64,000 nt of DNA from CAIXLI01 sp964587125 (GTDB lineage: Bacteria; Pseudomonadota; Alphaproteobacteria; UBA9219): the NCBI GenBank assembly GCA_964587125.1, contig CAZPKC010000006.1:41885-105884 (forward strand). The letters run 5' to 3'. The translations under genes and the position numbers were made by a program. Of the stretch, positions 26,385 through 34,714 are shown piece by piece (positions within the stretch are counted from its first letter, which is position 1; the number at the start of each line of letters is the position of its first letter). A model generated the notes under the pieces. The model was not told the origin of the DNA, ran no database searches, and saw only the letters and a list, made by a program, of their open reading frames with translations.

Positions 26385-27248
26385 ATGACGAATCCGCAAC
26401 AAATGCTGGCCGATCTTGAATGGCAGGTCGATATCGGCGCCGACGAGGCTATCGGCGAAAAGCCCTGCCTCGCAAAGTGGGCATCTGGAACCAAAAACGT
26501 TGGATTGGATAAAAAAGAGGCCGTAACCGAACCCCCGTTTTTAGAAAACAGCCAAAAACAGGGTAGATTTTCCCCATCCGATACCCTCTTCCCCCAACCC
26601 GCCCGCCAAGCCCCAATACCGGATGCAAGGCCCCGTGCCGGATGTTCCGCCCAAACGCTTGACGAGTTGCGCGACGAGCTTTCGAAATTCGAAGGATGCG
26701 CTTTACGCTCGACAGCCATGAATCTGGTTTTTGCCGACGGGAATCCCGCCTCGCCCGTCATGTTCATCGGCGAAGCCCCCGGGGAAGACGAAGACCGGCA
26801 GGGAAAACCCTTTGTCGGGGTTAGCGGCCAGCTGTTCGACCGGATGCTGGTCGCAGCGAGCATGGCGCGCAAGGACATTTATATATCCAACATCCTGTTT
26901 TGGCGTCCTCCCGGCAACAGGACACCGACGGATGCCGAAATCGCGGCGTGCCTTCCTTTTGTCGAACGCCATATCTCATTGATAAAACCTAAAATTTTAG
27001 TTCTTTTGGGCGGCGTCGCAGCTAAAACCCTTTTGCGTACGACCGAGGGCATTACGCGCCTTCGGGGCCGATGGACGACCTATAATATGCCCCAAGAGTC
27101 TGGCTTCGATACCCCCATTCCTTGTCTGCCGATCTATCACCCTGCCTATCTGCTGCGTCAAGCAAGCGCCAAACGTCAAGCGTGGAACGACATTTTATTG
27201 CTCAAAAAACGCCTCAAAGAAATTAACGCATTGAAAAACAACGAATAA
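26385..27248 (+). CDS. uracil-DNA glycosylase, family 4-like
   Basis: Removes uracil from DNA at the start of base excision repair. The active-site motif GEAPGEDED (residues 129-137), NILFWRPPGNRTPT and the C-terminal HPAYLLR motif place it in the family 4-type group common in alphaproteobacteria. Of the four cysteines that hold the 4Fe-4S cluster in Thermus-type family 4 enzymes, two are kept (Cys105, Cys189) and two are replaced (Phe102, Trp174), so cluster binding is doubtful. The first 85 residues are low-complexity and poorly conserved. It is 70 bases upstream of the lytic transglycosylase gene on the same strand. Confidence 0.9.
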   Translation: MTNPQQMLADLEWQVDIGADEAIGEKPCLAKWASGTKNVGLDKKEAVTEPPFLENSQKQGRFSPSDTLFPQPARQAPIPDARPRAGCSAQTLDELRDELSKFEGCALRSTAMNLVFADGNPASPVMFIGEAPGEDEDRQGKPFVGVSGQLFDRMLVAASMARKDIYISNILFWRPPGNRTPTDAEIAACLPFVERHISLIKPKILVLLGGVAAKTLLRTTEGITRLRGRWTTYNMPQESGFDTPIPCLPIYHPAYLLRQASAKRQAWNDILLLKKRLKEINALKNNE

Positions 27249-27318
27249 ATTTTATTTGCCTGTTTTTGGCAGTCGATTTTTCTTGCCCTCCCTTACTTTC
27301 GTCCCTACAGCGTCACGC

Positions 27319-29208
27319 ATGAACGACGTTTCGGCCAAAGAACAACCCTCCCGTCGCCTGCCCAAGATGGCAGCGATGGCGCTTGTCTTTTGGGGATTAA
27401 GTTCCGGCTCTCCTTTGGACGCCGCGCCGGTTTGGATGCTTCAGAACGATTTGCCCCCGCATATCGCTCCTCAGGCAAAACTCCCTTTCGATGATAACCA
27501 AATCAGCGTGTTATCGGAAGACGATGCCATTTTATACCGCGCCGCCTTTGCCGCGCAGGAAAAGGCCGATTGGACCTATGCCGATAAAGCCTTGGCGCAG
27601 ATCACGGATAAAAGGCTTGTCGGGCACGTTTTGGCCGATCGTTATTTGCGCAGGCAAATGACCCCGAACGAGGCCACGCAATGGTTCGCTTCCTATTCGT
27701 CCCTGCCCGAAGCCGAGACGCTTTACGACCAAGTCAAAAAGCTTAAAGGCCTTCCTGCCGCTTCCATCCCCCAACCTAAAGCCGTCGAAGAATGGCAAGG
27801 CAGCAACGGGTTTACTTCTTCTTCAGGCTTCCGAAACGTCAACGACAATGACGATCCCCTTCCCAAAAATCCTATCGAAACCGAAATAAATTCCGCTTTG
27901 CGCCACGGCGATGCGGCCAAAGCGCGTGAAATTCTGGATGCAGGATTAAACCGGGGCGCCTTGTCGATAACCCAATCGGGCGACCTTATCAGCCGTATCG
28001 CCGCAAGTTTCTATTATCAGGGCGAGATCGAGAACGCGCGCAAGATGGCGCGCAGGGCCGTCGACTCCGGCGTTCCTTTCGGATTATGGATCGAGGGGCT
28101 TTCGGCTTGGACGCAGCGAGATTTCGGGACTTCCGCCTATTCCTTCGCGGAGCTTGCCGATACGAAGGGGCTTTCCTCATGGGACCGCGCCACGGCCGCT
28201 TATTGGGCCTATCGCGCCGAAAGCCGCCTTGGCGATAAGGCTCAGGCGCACCGCTGGCTGGCCGAAGCGGCAAAATCTCCGCAAAGCTTCTACGGGGCTA
28301 TGGCTGTCCGCCTGATGGGACGTTCCCCCGAACATTCGTGGAAATTGCCGGAATTAAGCGCCAAATCCATTTCTCTCTTGACGTCCCAAGATGCCGGTTG
28401 GCAGGCTTTGGCTTTGGCTCAAATCGGGCGCGCCGATCTGGCGGAAAGCGAATTGCGCCAGATGCTTTCGGTTGAAAGTTCGCGCGACATGCAGATGGCA
28501 GCTCTTGCTCTGGCGGAAGAAGCCCACATGCCGTCCCTCCTCCTTCAACTCAGCAGCGTAGCCGTTCGCGCGAACGGAAAGCCTTTCGACGCCGCCCTTT
28601 ATCCCCTTCCGCCGTGGCAGCCTTCGGGCGGATTCACGGTCGATCGCGCCTTGATTTACGCAATCATGCTTCATGAATCCCAGTTCGATACGGAGGCAGT
28701 CAGTTCGCGCGGCGCGTGCGGCCTGATGCAGATTATGCCCTCGACCGCGCGGCGCATCGCCAACGATAACAGGGTCGTCCGCGTGGCGAGACACACTTGC
28801 CCCGACACTCTGTTGGATCCCTCGACCAATATGAGCATGGGGCAGAAATTCGTCCACATTCTGGCCGAAAGGCCGATGATCGGCGATAATTTGCTTTTCC
28901 TGCTTGCCGCTTATAACGGAGGCCCGGGAAATCTCGCGCATTGGCTCGCCGGAGCTGACCGCTCCGATCCGCTTCTGTTTCTCGAAAGCCTGCCCGTCCG
29001 CGAGACCCGCGATTACGTGCAGCAGGTTATGATGCACTATTGGATGTACCGTTCGCGCCTGTCGGAGCCGGATACAGCAGCAGCCTCGTTGGCGCGCGGC
29101 GAATGGCCGAGATACGCATTAGGCGACGCAAGCGCGACGAAACGCGCCGACGCGGAAGGGCTTGAATTAGCGAGCCTTGAGTTGGCTAAAATGAACGGGA
29201 CGCGATAA
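27319..29208 (+). CDS. soluble lytic murein transglycosylase
   Basis: Cleaves peptidoglycan glycan strands to 1,6-anhydro ends in the periplasm. The 629-residue protein has an N-terminal signal segment (MALVFWGLSSGSPLDAAP region), a long alpha-helical superhelical domain with TPR-like repeats, and a C-terminal goose-lysozyme-like domain with AIMLHESQFD (catalytic Glu453), GACGLMQIMPSTA and LAAYNGGPGN. The ATG at 27319 is preferred to a TTG at 27256, because it places the signal segment near the start. This is the Slt70 family. Confidence 0.93.
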   Translation: MNDVSAKEQPSRRLPKMAAMALVFWGLSSGSPLDAAPVWMLQNDLPPHIAPQAKLPFDDNQISVLSEDDAILYRAAFAAQEKADWTYADKALAQITDKRLVGHVLADRYLRRQMTPNEATQWFASYSSLPEAETLYDQVKKLKGLPAASIPQPKAVEEWQGSNGFTSSSGFRNVNDNDDPLPKNPIETEINSALRHGDAAKAREILDAGLNRGALSITQSGDLISRIAASFYYQGEIENARKMARRAVDSGVPFGLWIEGLSAWTQRDFGTSAYSFAELADTKGLSSWDRATAAYWAYRAESRLGDKAQAHRWLAEAAKSPQSFYGAMAVRLMGRSPEHSWKLPELSAKSISLLTSQDAGWQALALAQIGRADLAESELRQMLSVESSRDMQMAALALAEEAHMPSLLLQLSSVAVRANGKPFDAALYPLPPWQPSGGFTVDRALIYAIMLHESQFDTEAVSSRGACGLMQIMPSTARRIANDNRVVRVARHTCPDTLLDPSTNMSMGQKFVHILAERPMIGDNLLFLLAAYNGGPGNLAHWLAGADRSDPLLFLESLPVRETRDYVQQVMMHYWMYRSRLSEPDTAAASLARGEWPRYALGDASATKRADAEGLELASLELAKMNGTR

Positions 29209-29272
29209 ATAAAAGCGGATTAAACTGTTTTTAACCAAGAATATTAAGAGCTTATAAATCATGTTCTTGTAT

Positions 29273-29388
29273 TCTCGGCATCGTGCATTGAGTGAAAGTA
29301 ATTATTTTAAAGGCATCTGGAAATGGAGCCAAACAACACCTATAATGGTATCCGATCTGGCGGCGTCGAGTGTGTCTCGATGCCGAGA
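29273..29388. repeat. 11-bp inverted repeat around the leader of the first small paralogue
   Basis: TCTCGGCATCG at 29273-29283 is repeated as its exact reverse complement at 29378-29388, 94 bases apart. If the downstream protein starts at 29404 rather than 29323, the whole inverted repeat lies in its untranslated leader and would pair to close a large loop just before the start codon. It could instead be a chance pairing. Confidence 0.45.
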
Positions 29389-29679
29389 GTGTTGGGTGCG
29401 GTTATGGAAGAAGTAAAAAAGAATCTGACTCAGACTATGGCTGCAGCGGGGAAAGAAGTCGTCGCAAACCCGGGCGGCGTGCCTCGTACGTTTGATTTTG
29501 AGCACAGATCTATGGAGGAGTTTCCTGCATGGTGGGCTGCGCGCGAGAAGGAAATTAATCTCCTCATTGCGAAGATTGAAGCGGAAGAACAGCCAGTCGT
29601 TGAAAGAAGGAAAGAGTCGGGAGTGGAAGAACTCAATCGGGTTGTCAAAGTTATGCGAGCGAATTTCGCCTTTAGTTGA
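29323..29679 (+). CDS. hypothetical protein, tandem paralogue A
   Basis: I do not recognise this family. From residue 28 on (MEEVKKNLTQT) it aligns along its whole length with the protein encoded next at 29682: both have an LTQT segment, a VP-T-FDFE/LDFE segment, an S-MEE-AWW motif and end with KES-EELNRVVKVM. The 118-residue form starts at an ATG at 29323; the alignment with the paralogue suggests the true start may be the ATG at 29404, giving 91 residues. It has no signal peptide or membrane helix. It is in an AT-rich block with two other orphans. Confidence 0.55.
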   Translation: MEPNNTYNGIRSGGVECVSMPRVLGAVMEEVKKNLTQTMAAAGKEVVANPGGVPRTFDFEHRSMEEFPAWWAAREKEINLLIAKIEAEEQPVVERRKESGVEELNRVVKVMRANFAFS

Positions 29680-29681
29680 AC

Positions 29682-29945
29682 ATGGAGAACGTGAGAAAGA
29701 GTCTGACTCAGACATTAGTCACGGCGAAGACAGAAGTCGCTGCAGGCCTCGACGACGTGCCTGACACATTAGATTTTGAACGTATGTCTATGGAAGAGCT
29801 TAGGGCCTGGTGGGTTACAGAAAAGGAAAGGCTTGATCGAAAGTATGGACTGCACTCGCCGGATGTTGGAAAAAAGAAAGAGTCTGGACTGGAAGAACTC
29901 AATCGAGTTGTCAAAGTTATGCAGAATCATCTCGCTTGTAGCTGA
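29682..29945 (+). CDS. hypothetical protein, tandem paralogue B
   Basis: An 87-residue protein (MENVRKSLTQTL) that is clearly a duplicate of its upstream neighbour: shared elements are K-LTQT, a VP-TLDFE segment, MSMEELRAWW and KKESGLEELNRVVKVM. The ATG at 29682 lies two bases after the stop of paralogue A, so translation may be coupled; no strong ribosome site is seen. Function unknown. The conserved Trp-Trp pair and the helical, charged C-terminus point to a small helical protein. Confidence 0.6.
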   Translation: MENVRKSLTQTLVTAKTEVAAGLDDVPDTLDFERMSMEELRAWWVTEKERLDRKYGLHSPDVGKKKESGLEELNRVVKVMQNHLACS

Positions 29946-30020
29946 ATATCCCGCAGTTCAGATCATAGCTGCGCGACAATTTTCTTCCAAAATTAATCTT
30001 CTTGTAATCATATCCCTATA

Positions 30021-30053
30021 AAATCTCCGGGTGTATTTTGCGGAGATTTTTTT
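30021..30053 (+). promoter_or_regulatory. hairpin with U-tract directly before a start codon
   Basis: A perfect 9-bp stem (AAATCTCCG at 30021-30029 with CGGAGATTT at 30041-30049, 11-base loop) is followed by a run of eight T (30046-30053) and then immediately the ATG at 30054. It has the form of an intrinsic terminator for the upstream small genes, but the GGAG in its right arm (30042-30045) is also the only ribosome site for the next gene, so the stem would hide it. It could act as a terminator, attenuator or translation switch. Confidence 0.65.
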
Positions 30054-31133
30054 ATGCCTAAAATTATATCGGCTGAGCTTTATCGAAAATCGCATGAGAG
30101 ATTCTTTTCCCTTCTAAAATACGGTTACAGTATCGACGATGTTGCGCTTGCAGACTTCACGTTAATAGAATCAACAAAGGAAAGCAAAAATTTAGAAGAA
30201 GAGAATCATACAGATGAAATCCTAGATAGCGACGAAGAAATCAGGCGTTGGACTGAACAGGCCAAAATTACGGTCGGTTTGACGCAACAGAGGGCAGGAA
30301 CGACTAACAAGGAAGAGCTTCATACTTTGGTGGAAAACACCAGCGATTTGACGAAAACTATTCGTAAATTGACGGAAATAAACAACGAACTAACAACAGA
30401 GCTGCGGCTGCAAAGAAAGATAACAAGCCTTGAGAGAAATCAAAACGATTTGAATGAAGCGAGAAGACAAAAAGTTAAAGAAAAAGACGATATTTGGGTG
30501 AAATTTGGTGTAGCATTGGGCATCGCTGGAATTGGCGCGGCGCTCTGTGCTGCCGCATTTGCGACTGTATTTGCAACTTCAATCGGATTGCCCGTTATAG
30601 CTGCGACGATGGTGGGCTGTATCGCAGGCGCTGCTGTTTGTGAATTTGTCTTCATTCGGCCGATTGAAAAGGAAATAAAAGAGAAGGAAAAAGAAATTTT
30701 AAATGTGGTTCGGGAGCTGGATCAATTGAACCAGAAAACGCAGGTCGAGCCGCAAAGACAAAACGAACCAAAATCTGCGGCATCGCCCGATGCGCCTTCG
30801 AATAAGCCTCTTGTCGCGCCAACGCAAGAATCTTCCGCCCCTTTAACTCCTTTATTGGGCGAGCCGGATTCAACCGCAGCCCCTCGCGAAAAAACATCTG
30901 ATAAAAATCCGATTGCCGAATGCGAAGTTCCCGTTGCCACAGAGGAAGCTGCGTCAAAATTGTCAGATATTGCATCTAACACGGCAAAAGCCTTTGCCGC
31001 CGCCTATTCCGAACAAACAAAAGCCGCAAAAACGGCTGCCGATAAACCAGTCGAAGAAAATCAAGCCGCTGACTGTATGCACCTTAAGCCGAAAGATGCT
31101 ACATCCAGCAATGAAGCACCGCCTCAACCGTGA
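30054..31133 (+). CDS. hypothetical coiled-coil membrane protein
   Basis: A 359-residue protein I cannot assign. Residues 85-145 are strongly charged and helical with a coiled-coil pattern; two adjacent hydrophobic helices lie at about 151-174 and 179-201 (rich in Ala and Gly), followed by another coiled coil (203-230) and a Pro/Ala/Ser/Glu-rich, probably disordered tail. Both soluble parts are therefore on the same side of the membrane. No signal peptide. The gene is AT-rich compared with its neighbours and converges on lpxK. The layout could suit a membrane tether or a secreted host-interaction protein, but nothing in the sequence shows that. Confidence 0.7.
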   Translation: MPKIISAELYRKSHERFFSLLKYGYSIDDVALADFTLIESTKESKNLEEENHTDEILDSDEEIRRWTEQAKITVGLTQQRAGTTNKEELHTLVENTSDLTKTIRKLTEINNELTTELRLQRKITSLERNQNDLNEARRQKVKEKDDIWVKFGVALGIAGIGAALCAAAFATVFATSIGLPVIAATMVGCIAGAAVCEFVFIRPIEKEIKEKEKEILNVVRELDQLNQKTQVEPQRQNEPKSAASPDAPSNKPLVAPTQESSAPLTPLLGEPDSTAAPREKTSDKNPIAECEVPVATEEAASKLSDIASNTAKAFAAAYSEQTKAAKTAADKPVEENQAADCMHLKPKDATSSNEAPPQP

Positions 31134-31216
31134 TCTGATTGTTCCTTTTTCAGCAAAACCCCATCGCCATCGGCTGCCAAATTGGCTCAAATACCGAGTC
31201 ATACAGATTCATAAGC

Positions 31217-32206
31217 CTATCGCCCCGCACGCAGGATTAAATCCGTTAGAACTTTCTCAGCCCCTGCATCGGCGAACGTCAGCTTGACGGGCAAAACGAG
31301 GATTTCGGCGCGGAAATCGGGCGGCAGGCGGACGGCGTCTTTTTCCGTCGTCAGAAGGCGCGCGCCCTGCTCTTCCGCTTCAAGGCGCAAAGCGTCGATA
31401 TCCGCTTCGCCGTAGACATAATGATCGGGAAATTCCAAAGCGCTGGCGATATCGAGCCCAAAAGCCCGCGCCGTGGCGAAAAACTTCTCAGGCCGAGCCA
31501 ATCCGGCAAAGGCGACAAACCTCCCAAGCTTTGGAAAACCCGGAGGCAACATCGGCTCAAGCCGCGCGCGAAAGACGGGCACTTTGGCTTCTTGCGCCTT
31601 CGCGGCGAGATTTTGGCAATCGCGCTCGCCGATAACGATCACCGCCGCGACGCGCTTCAAGGCGTTCGCCAAAGATTCGCGCAACGGTCCGGCGGGAATG
31701 ATGCGCCCGTTGCCAAGGCCTGCGTCTCCGTCAACGACGAGGATCGATGCCGTCGGCGCAAGGTTCGGATTTTGCAGGCCGTCGTCCACGATGACGATAG
31801 ACCCGTGCATTTCGGCTTCGCGTATGGCGCAGACGCGGTCGCGGGCAACCCACGTCGGGGCCGCAGCCGCCAAAAGCAACGCCTCATCGCCGACATCGCT
31901 GACCTTATGGCGGGAGAGATCGACGCAGGTCAACTGGCCGTTGCCTTTATAGCCGCGCGTCACAAAAACGGGCTTTTGTCCCGAATTTTTGAGAATTCCG
32001 GCTAACGCCAGTGCGGTCGGCGTTTTTCCGGCTCCTCCGGCCACGACATTGCCGATGCAAACGACCGGCACGCGCGCGCGGTAAGGAACGGCAAACGTCC
32101 GGCGCAAGCATGTTCCAATTTTAAACAAGAGAGACAACGGCGCGAGCGCTCCGGCCTTAAGCGCCGATGCGCGGTCTTCCTTGTACCAAAAACGCGGGGT
32201 TCTCAT
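31217..32206 (-). CDS. lpxK: tetraacyldisaccharide 4'-kinase
   Basis: Phosphorylates the 4' position of lipid A disaccharide at the inner membrane. The P-loop is visible as NVVAGGAGKTPTALAL near residue 55, followed by VTRGYKG and the VVDDGLQNP motif. 329 residues, normal length. It overlaps the waaA gene by four bases and follows it, the usual alphaproteobacterial pairing for Kdo2-lipid A assembly. Confidence 0.95.
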   Translation of the reverse strand: MRTPRFWYKEDRASALKAGALAPLSLLFKIGTCLRRTFAVPYRARVPVVCIGNVVAGGAGKTPTALALAGILKNSGQKPVFVTRGYKGNGQLTCVDLSRHKVSDVGDEALLLAAAAPTWVARDRVCAIREAEMHGSIVIVDDGLQNPNLAPTASILVVDGDAGLGNGRIIPAGPLRESLANALKRVAAVIVIGERDCQNLAAKAQEAKVPVFRARLEPMLPPGFPKLGRFVAFAGLARPEKFFATARAFGLDIASALEFPDHYVYGEADIDALRLEAEEQGARLLTTEKDAVRLPPDFRAEILVLPVKLTFADAGAEKVLTDLILRAGR

Positions 32207-33465
32207 GCCTTAAGCCAAGGGGATATTTCGAGGATTATTTGATTGAGGATAGACCTCTTCTTGTCCGCGAGCAATCGCGCAGCCTCGATTTGGCGGTCGC
32301 GTTCGGCGTTTTGCATCCAGAGGCGATTGACCGCAGGCGCGATTTCGTCTTCGCGCTGAATTTGCGTCGCCGCATGATCGGAAATGAATTCCTGCGCGAT
32401 TTCCGAAAAATTGAACATTGACGGGCCAAAGATGACCGCCGATCCCAATTGCGCGGGTTCTATCGGGTTATGGCCTCCCGTTTCCGTAAATGACCCTCCC
32501 AGAACCGTGACGGGGCACAACGCGTAAAACAAGCCGATTTCGCCTATCGTATCCGCGAGATAGACTTGGCTGTTCCCGTCTATCGTTTCGCCTTTCGACC
32601 GGCGCGCGCAAGTCAGGCCGAAAGAGCCGATACGTTCCGCGATTTCGTCGCCGCGCGCGGGATGGCGCGGCACGATCACGGTCAAAAGCCGCGGATGCTG
32701 AAGGAGGAGAAGGCAGTGCGCGCAAAGAGCCATTTCTTCTTCGCCCTCGTGCGTCGACGCCATAAGCCAAAGGGGCCGGCCTTTCGTTTTCTCCCGCATT
32801 TGCGCCAGTTCCCGCTCATCGAATGGCAGCGGCGACGAGACGTATTTCAGGTTGCCCACGCATTTGACCGGCGTGGCCCCGAGCGCGGCAAACCGCTCCC
32901 TGTCGCTTTCGGTCTGGGCGAGACAAAGGCGGAATGAGGATAAAAGCTCCCGCGCGAACCCTTTGACGCAAGACCAGTTGCGGAAGGATTTATCCGACAT
33001 ACGGGCGTTGAGAAGGATCGCGGGAATCGCGCGTTCGCGCAATGCCTTCAGCGTATTCGGCCAAAGTTCGGATTCCGTCCATATCGCCAATATCGGCTGC
33101 CAATGGTCGAGAAATCGCGCGATGCAAGGAACGAGATCGACGGGGACGTATTGATGCAGCGCATAGGACGGCAACCGTTTTTCCGCCATTTGCGCCGCCG
33201 TCACCGTTCCCGTGGTTAGAACGACGAAAATATCGGGGAATATATCGTGCATCCTTTCGATCAAAAGAAGCAGCGACGAAGCTTCGCCCACGCTGGCGGC
33301 ATGGCACCAAACCAGCCGTCCGGAGGGACGGGGCTTCGAGGGGTGGCCAAAACGCTCGGCAAAACGCTCGGCATCCTCGCGGCCCCTTGCCAAACGGACA
33401 CGCAAGAAAATTGCGACAAGCGGCGCGCAAAGATCGGTCAAAAAACGGTAAAGTTTCGAGAGCAT
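32203..33465 (-). CDS. waaA: 3-deoxy-D-manno-octulosonic acid transferase
   Basis: Adds Kdo sugar(s) to the lipid A precursor. The 420-residue GT30-family protein begins with a membrane-anchoring segment and shows VWCHAASVGEASS with the catalytic Glu, TTGTVTAAQMAEKR, and the GGSFTETGGHNPIEPA motif of the second Rossmann half. It is followed by lpxK in a 4-base overlap. Confidence 0.95.
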   Translation of the reverse strand: MLSKLYRFLTDLCAPLVAIFLRVRLARGREDAERFAERFGHPSKPRPSGRLVWCHAASVGEASSLLLLIERMHDIFPDIFVVLTTGTVTAAQMAEKRLPSYALHQYVPVDLVPCIARFLDHWQPILAIWTESELWPNTLKALRERAIPAILLNARMSDKSFRNWSCVKGFARELLSSFRLCLAQTESDRERFAALGATPVKCVGNLKYVSSPLPFDERELAQMREKTKGRPLWLMASTHEGEEEMALCAHCLLLLQHPRLLTVIVPRHPARGDEIAERIGSFGLTCARRSKGETIDGNSQVYLADTIGEIGLFYALCPVTVLGGSFTETGGHNPIEPAQLGSAVIFGPSMFNFSEIAQEFISDHAATQIQREDEIAPAVNRLWMQNAERDRQIEAARLLADKKRSILNQIILEISPWLKA

Positions 33466-33553
33466 GAGGATTAACTATAGTGCGCCTTTGATGAAAGCAT
33501 CTCCGTCTGGTATACTTAGCGCGCTTCGATAAGTATCATTGGAGGATCGTGCG

Positions 33554-33820
33554 ATGTCTACAGAAAAAAATCTGATATGGGTCGCAAATTTTCCTTTAGC
33601 CGATATTGTGTCCGGCAACATCGAGATCGTTCACGGCATTGTCGGCGCGCCGCAAAAAACCGGTATTTCTTCCGCGAACGAGCTTGTGAAGGCGCATGTT
33701 TTCGGAATTTACAGGCGCGAAGGCGATTCCGAGTTTTCCTTTTTCGACAGGCGGAAGCAGCCGGAGAAAAGTCATATTCTCCCTGTTCTGCCCAACGGGA
33801 GCCCCAGATTTACCTACTGA
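33554..33820 (+). CDS. small hypothetical protein (88 aa)
   Basis: Not recognised. The ATG at 33554 is favoured by GGAGG at 33541-33545, eight bases upstream. The product (MSTEKNLIWVANFPLADIV) seems to be a small, compact cytoplasmic protein with no signal or membrane segment. It stands alone between the divergent waaA gene and the VIT gene, with about 118 bases of unassigned sequence after it. Confidence 0.55.
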   Translation: MSTEKNLIWVANFPLADIVSGNIEIVHGIVGAPQKTGISSANELVKAHVFGIYRREGDSEFSFFDRRKQPEKSHILPVLPNGSPRFTY

Positions 33821-33937
33821 CTTCTCCGAGGAATCGGAAGGCAAAAGGGAAAATGTGCGCAAAGAGATTGCGAATGCGACAAAAGGCGGAATTTTTGGTA
33901 CTATGGCTCCCAGAATCATACTTCCGGTTTCAAGTTC

Positions 33938-34636
33938 ATGGCTCCTTCTCCTCCTCTTGAAGACCACCGCATAGGACGCATCGGCTGGCTGCGCGCGGCC
34001 GTTCTAGGGGCTAACGACGGCATTATCTCCACAGCCAGCTTGATCGTCGGCGTCGGGTCCGCTTCCAACTCGCTGAGCGAAGTCGTCATCGCCGGGATTG
34101 CCGGCATGATCGCGGGGGCCATGTCGATGGCGGCGGGGGAGTACGTTTCGGTAAGCTCGCAAGCCGACATCGAAAAAGCCGATCTCGCGCGGGAGAGGCA
34201 AGAACTGATCGACGATCCCGATTTCGAAACCGAGGAATTGGCGCAGATATACGTCGATCGGGGGCTTGACCCTCCGCTGGCGCGAAGCGTCGCCGTGCAG
34301 CTTATGAAAAAAGACGCCCTCGGCGCCCATGCCCGCGACGAGCTTGGGATCACGGAAATCACGACGCCGCGGCCCGTGCAAGCGGCTCTTGCGTCGGCGG
34401 CGGCTTTCGCCCTTGGCGCGTTTCTTCCTCTTTTGGCCCTTCTTCTCTCTCCCCCGCGCACCCTCGTGCCGACCGTTTTCGCCTCGGCTTTGGTCTTTTT
34501 GGCTCTTCTGGGAGCTTTAGGGGCAAAAATCGGAGGATCGAGTTTTTTCAGGCCTACGCTTCGCGTCGCCTTCTGGGGCGCGCTTGCCATGGCGGCAACC
34601 GCCGGAGTTGGTTCGTTTATAGGAAAGGTTCTTTAG
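33938..34636 (+). CDS. VIT1/CCC1 family metal transporter
   Basis: A 232-residue five-helix membrane protein of the vacuolar iron transporter family, which exports Fe2+ or Mn2+ from the cytoplasm. The diagnostic N-terminal AAVLGANDGIISTASLIVGV, the GAMSMAAGEYVSVSSQ region and the acidic metal-binding domain between helices 2 and 3 (ADLARERQEL...FETEELAQIY) are present. Three C-terminal helices follow. Substrate cannot be told from sequence. Confidence 0.93.
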   Translation: MAPSPPLEDHRIGRIGWLRAAVLGANDGIISTASLIVGVGSASNSLSEVVIAGIAGMIAGAMSMAAGEYVSVSSQADIEKADLARERQELIDDPDFETEELAQIYVDRGLDPPLARSVAVQLMKKDALGAHARDELGITEITTPRPVQAALASAAAFALGAFLPLLALLLSPPRTLVPTVFASALVFLALLGALGAKIGGSSFFRPTLRVAFWGALAMAATAGVGSFIGKVL

Positions 34637-34714
34637 AGTCCGACCCCAGACTCTTCTTTCCCGTTCCCTCATTTCTTACTTTTCCCCCGCTTCCGCTTTT
34701 GGTAGCTTCTTCCA

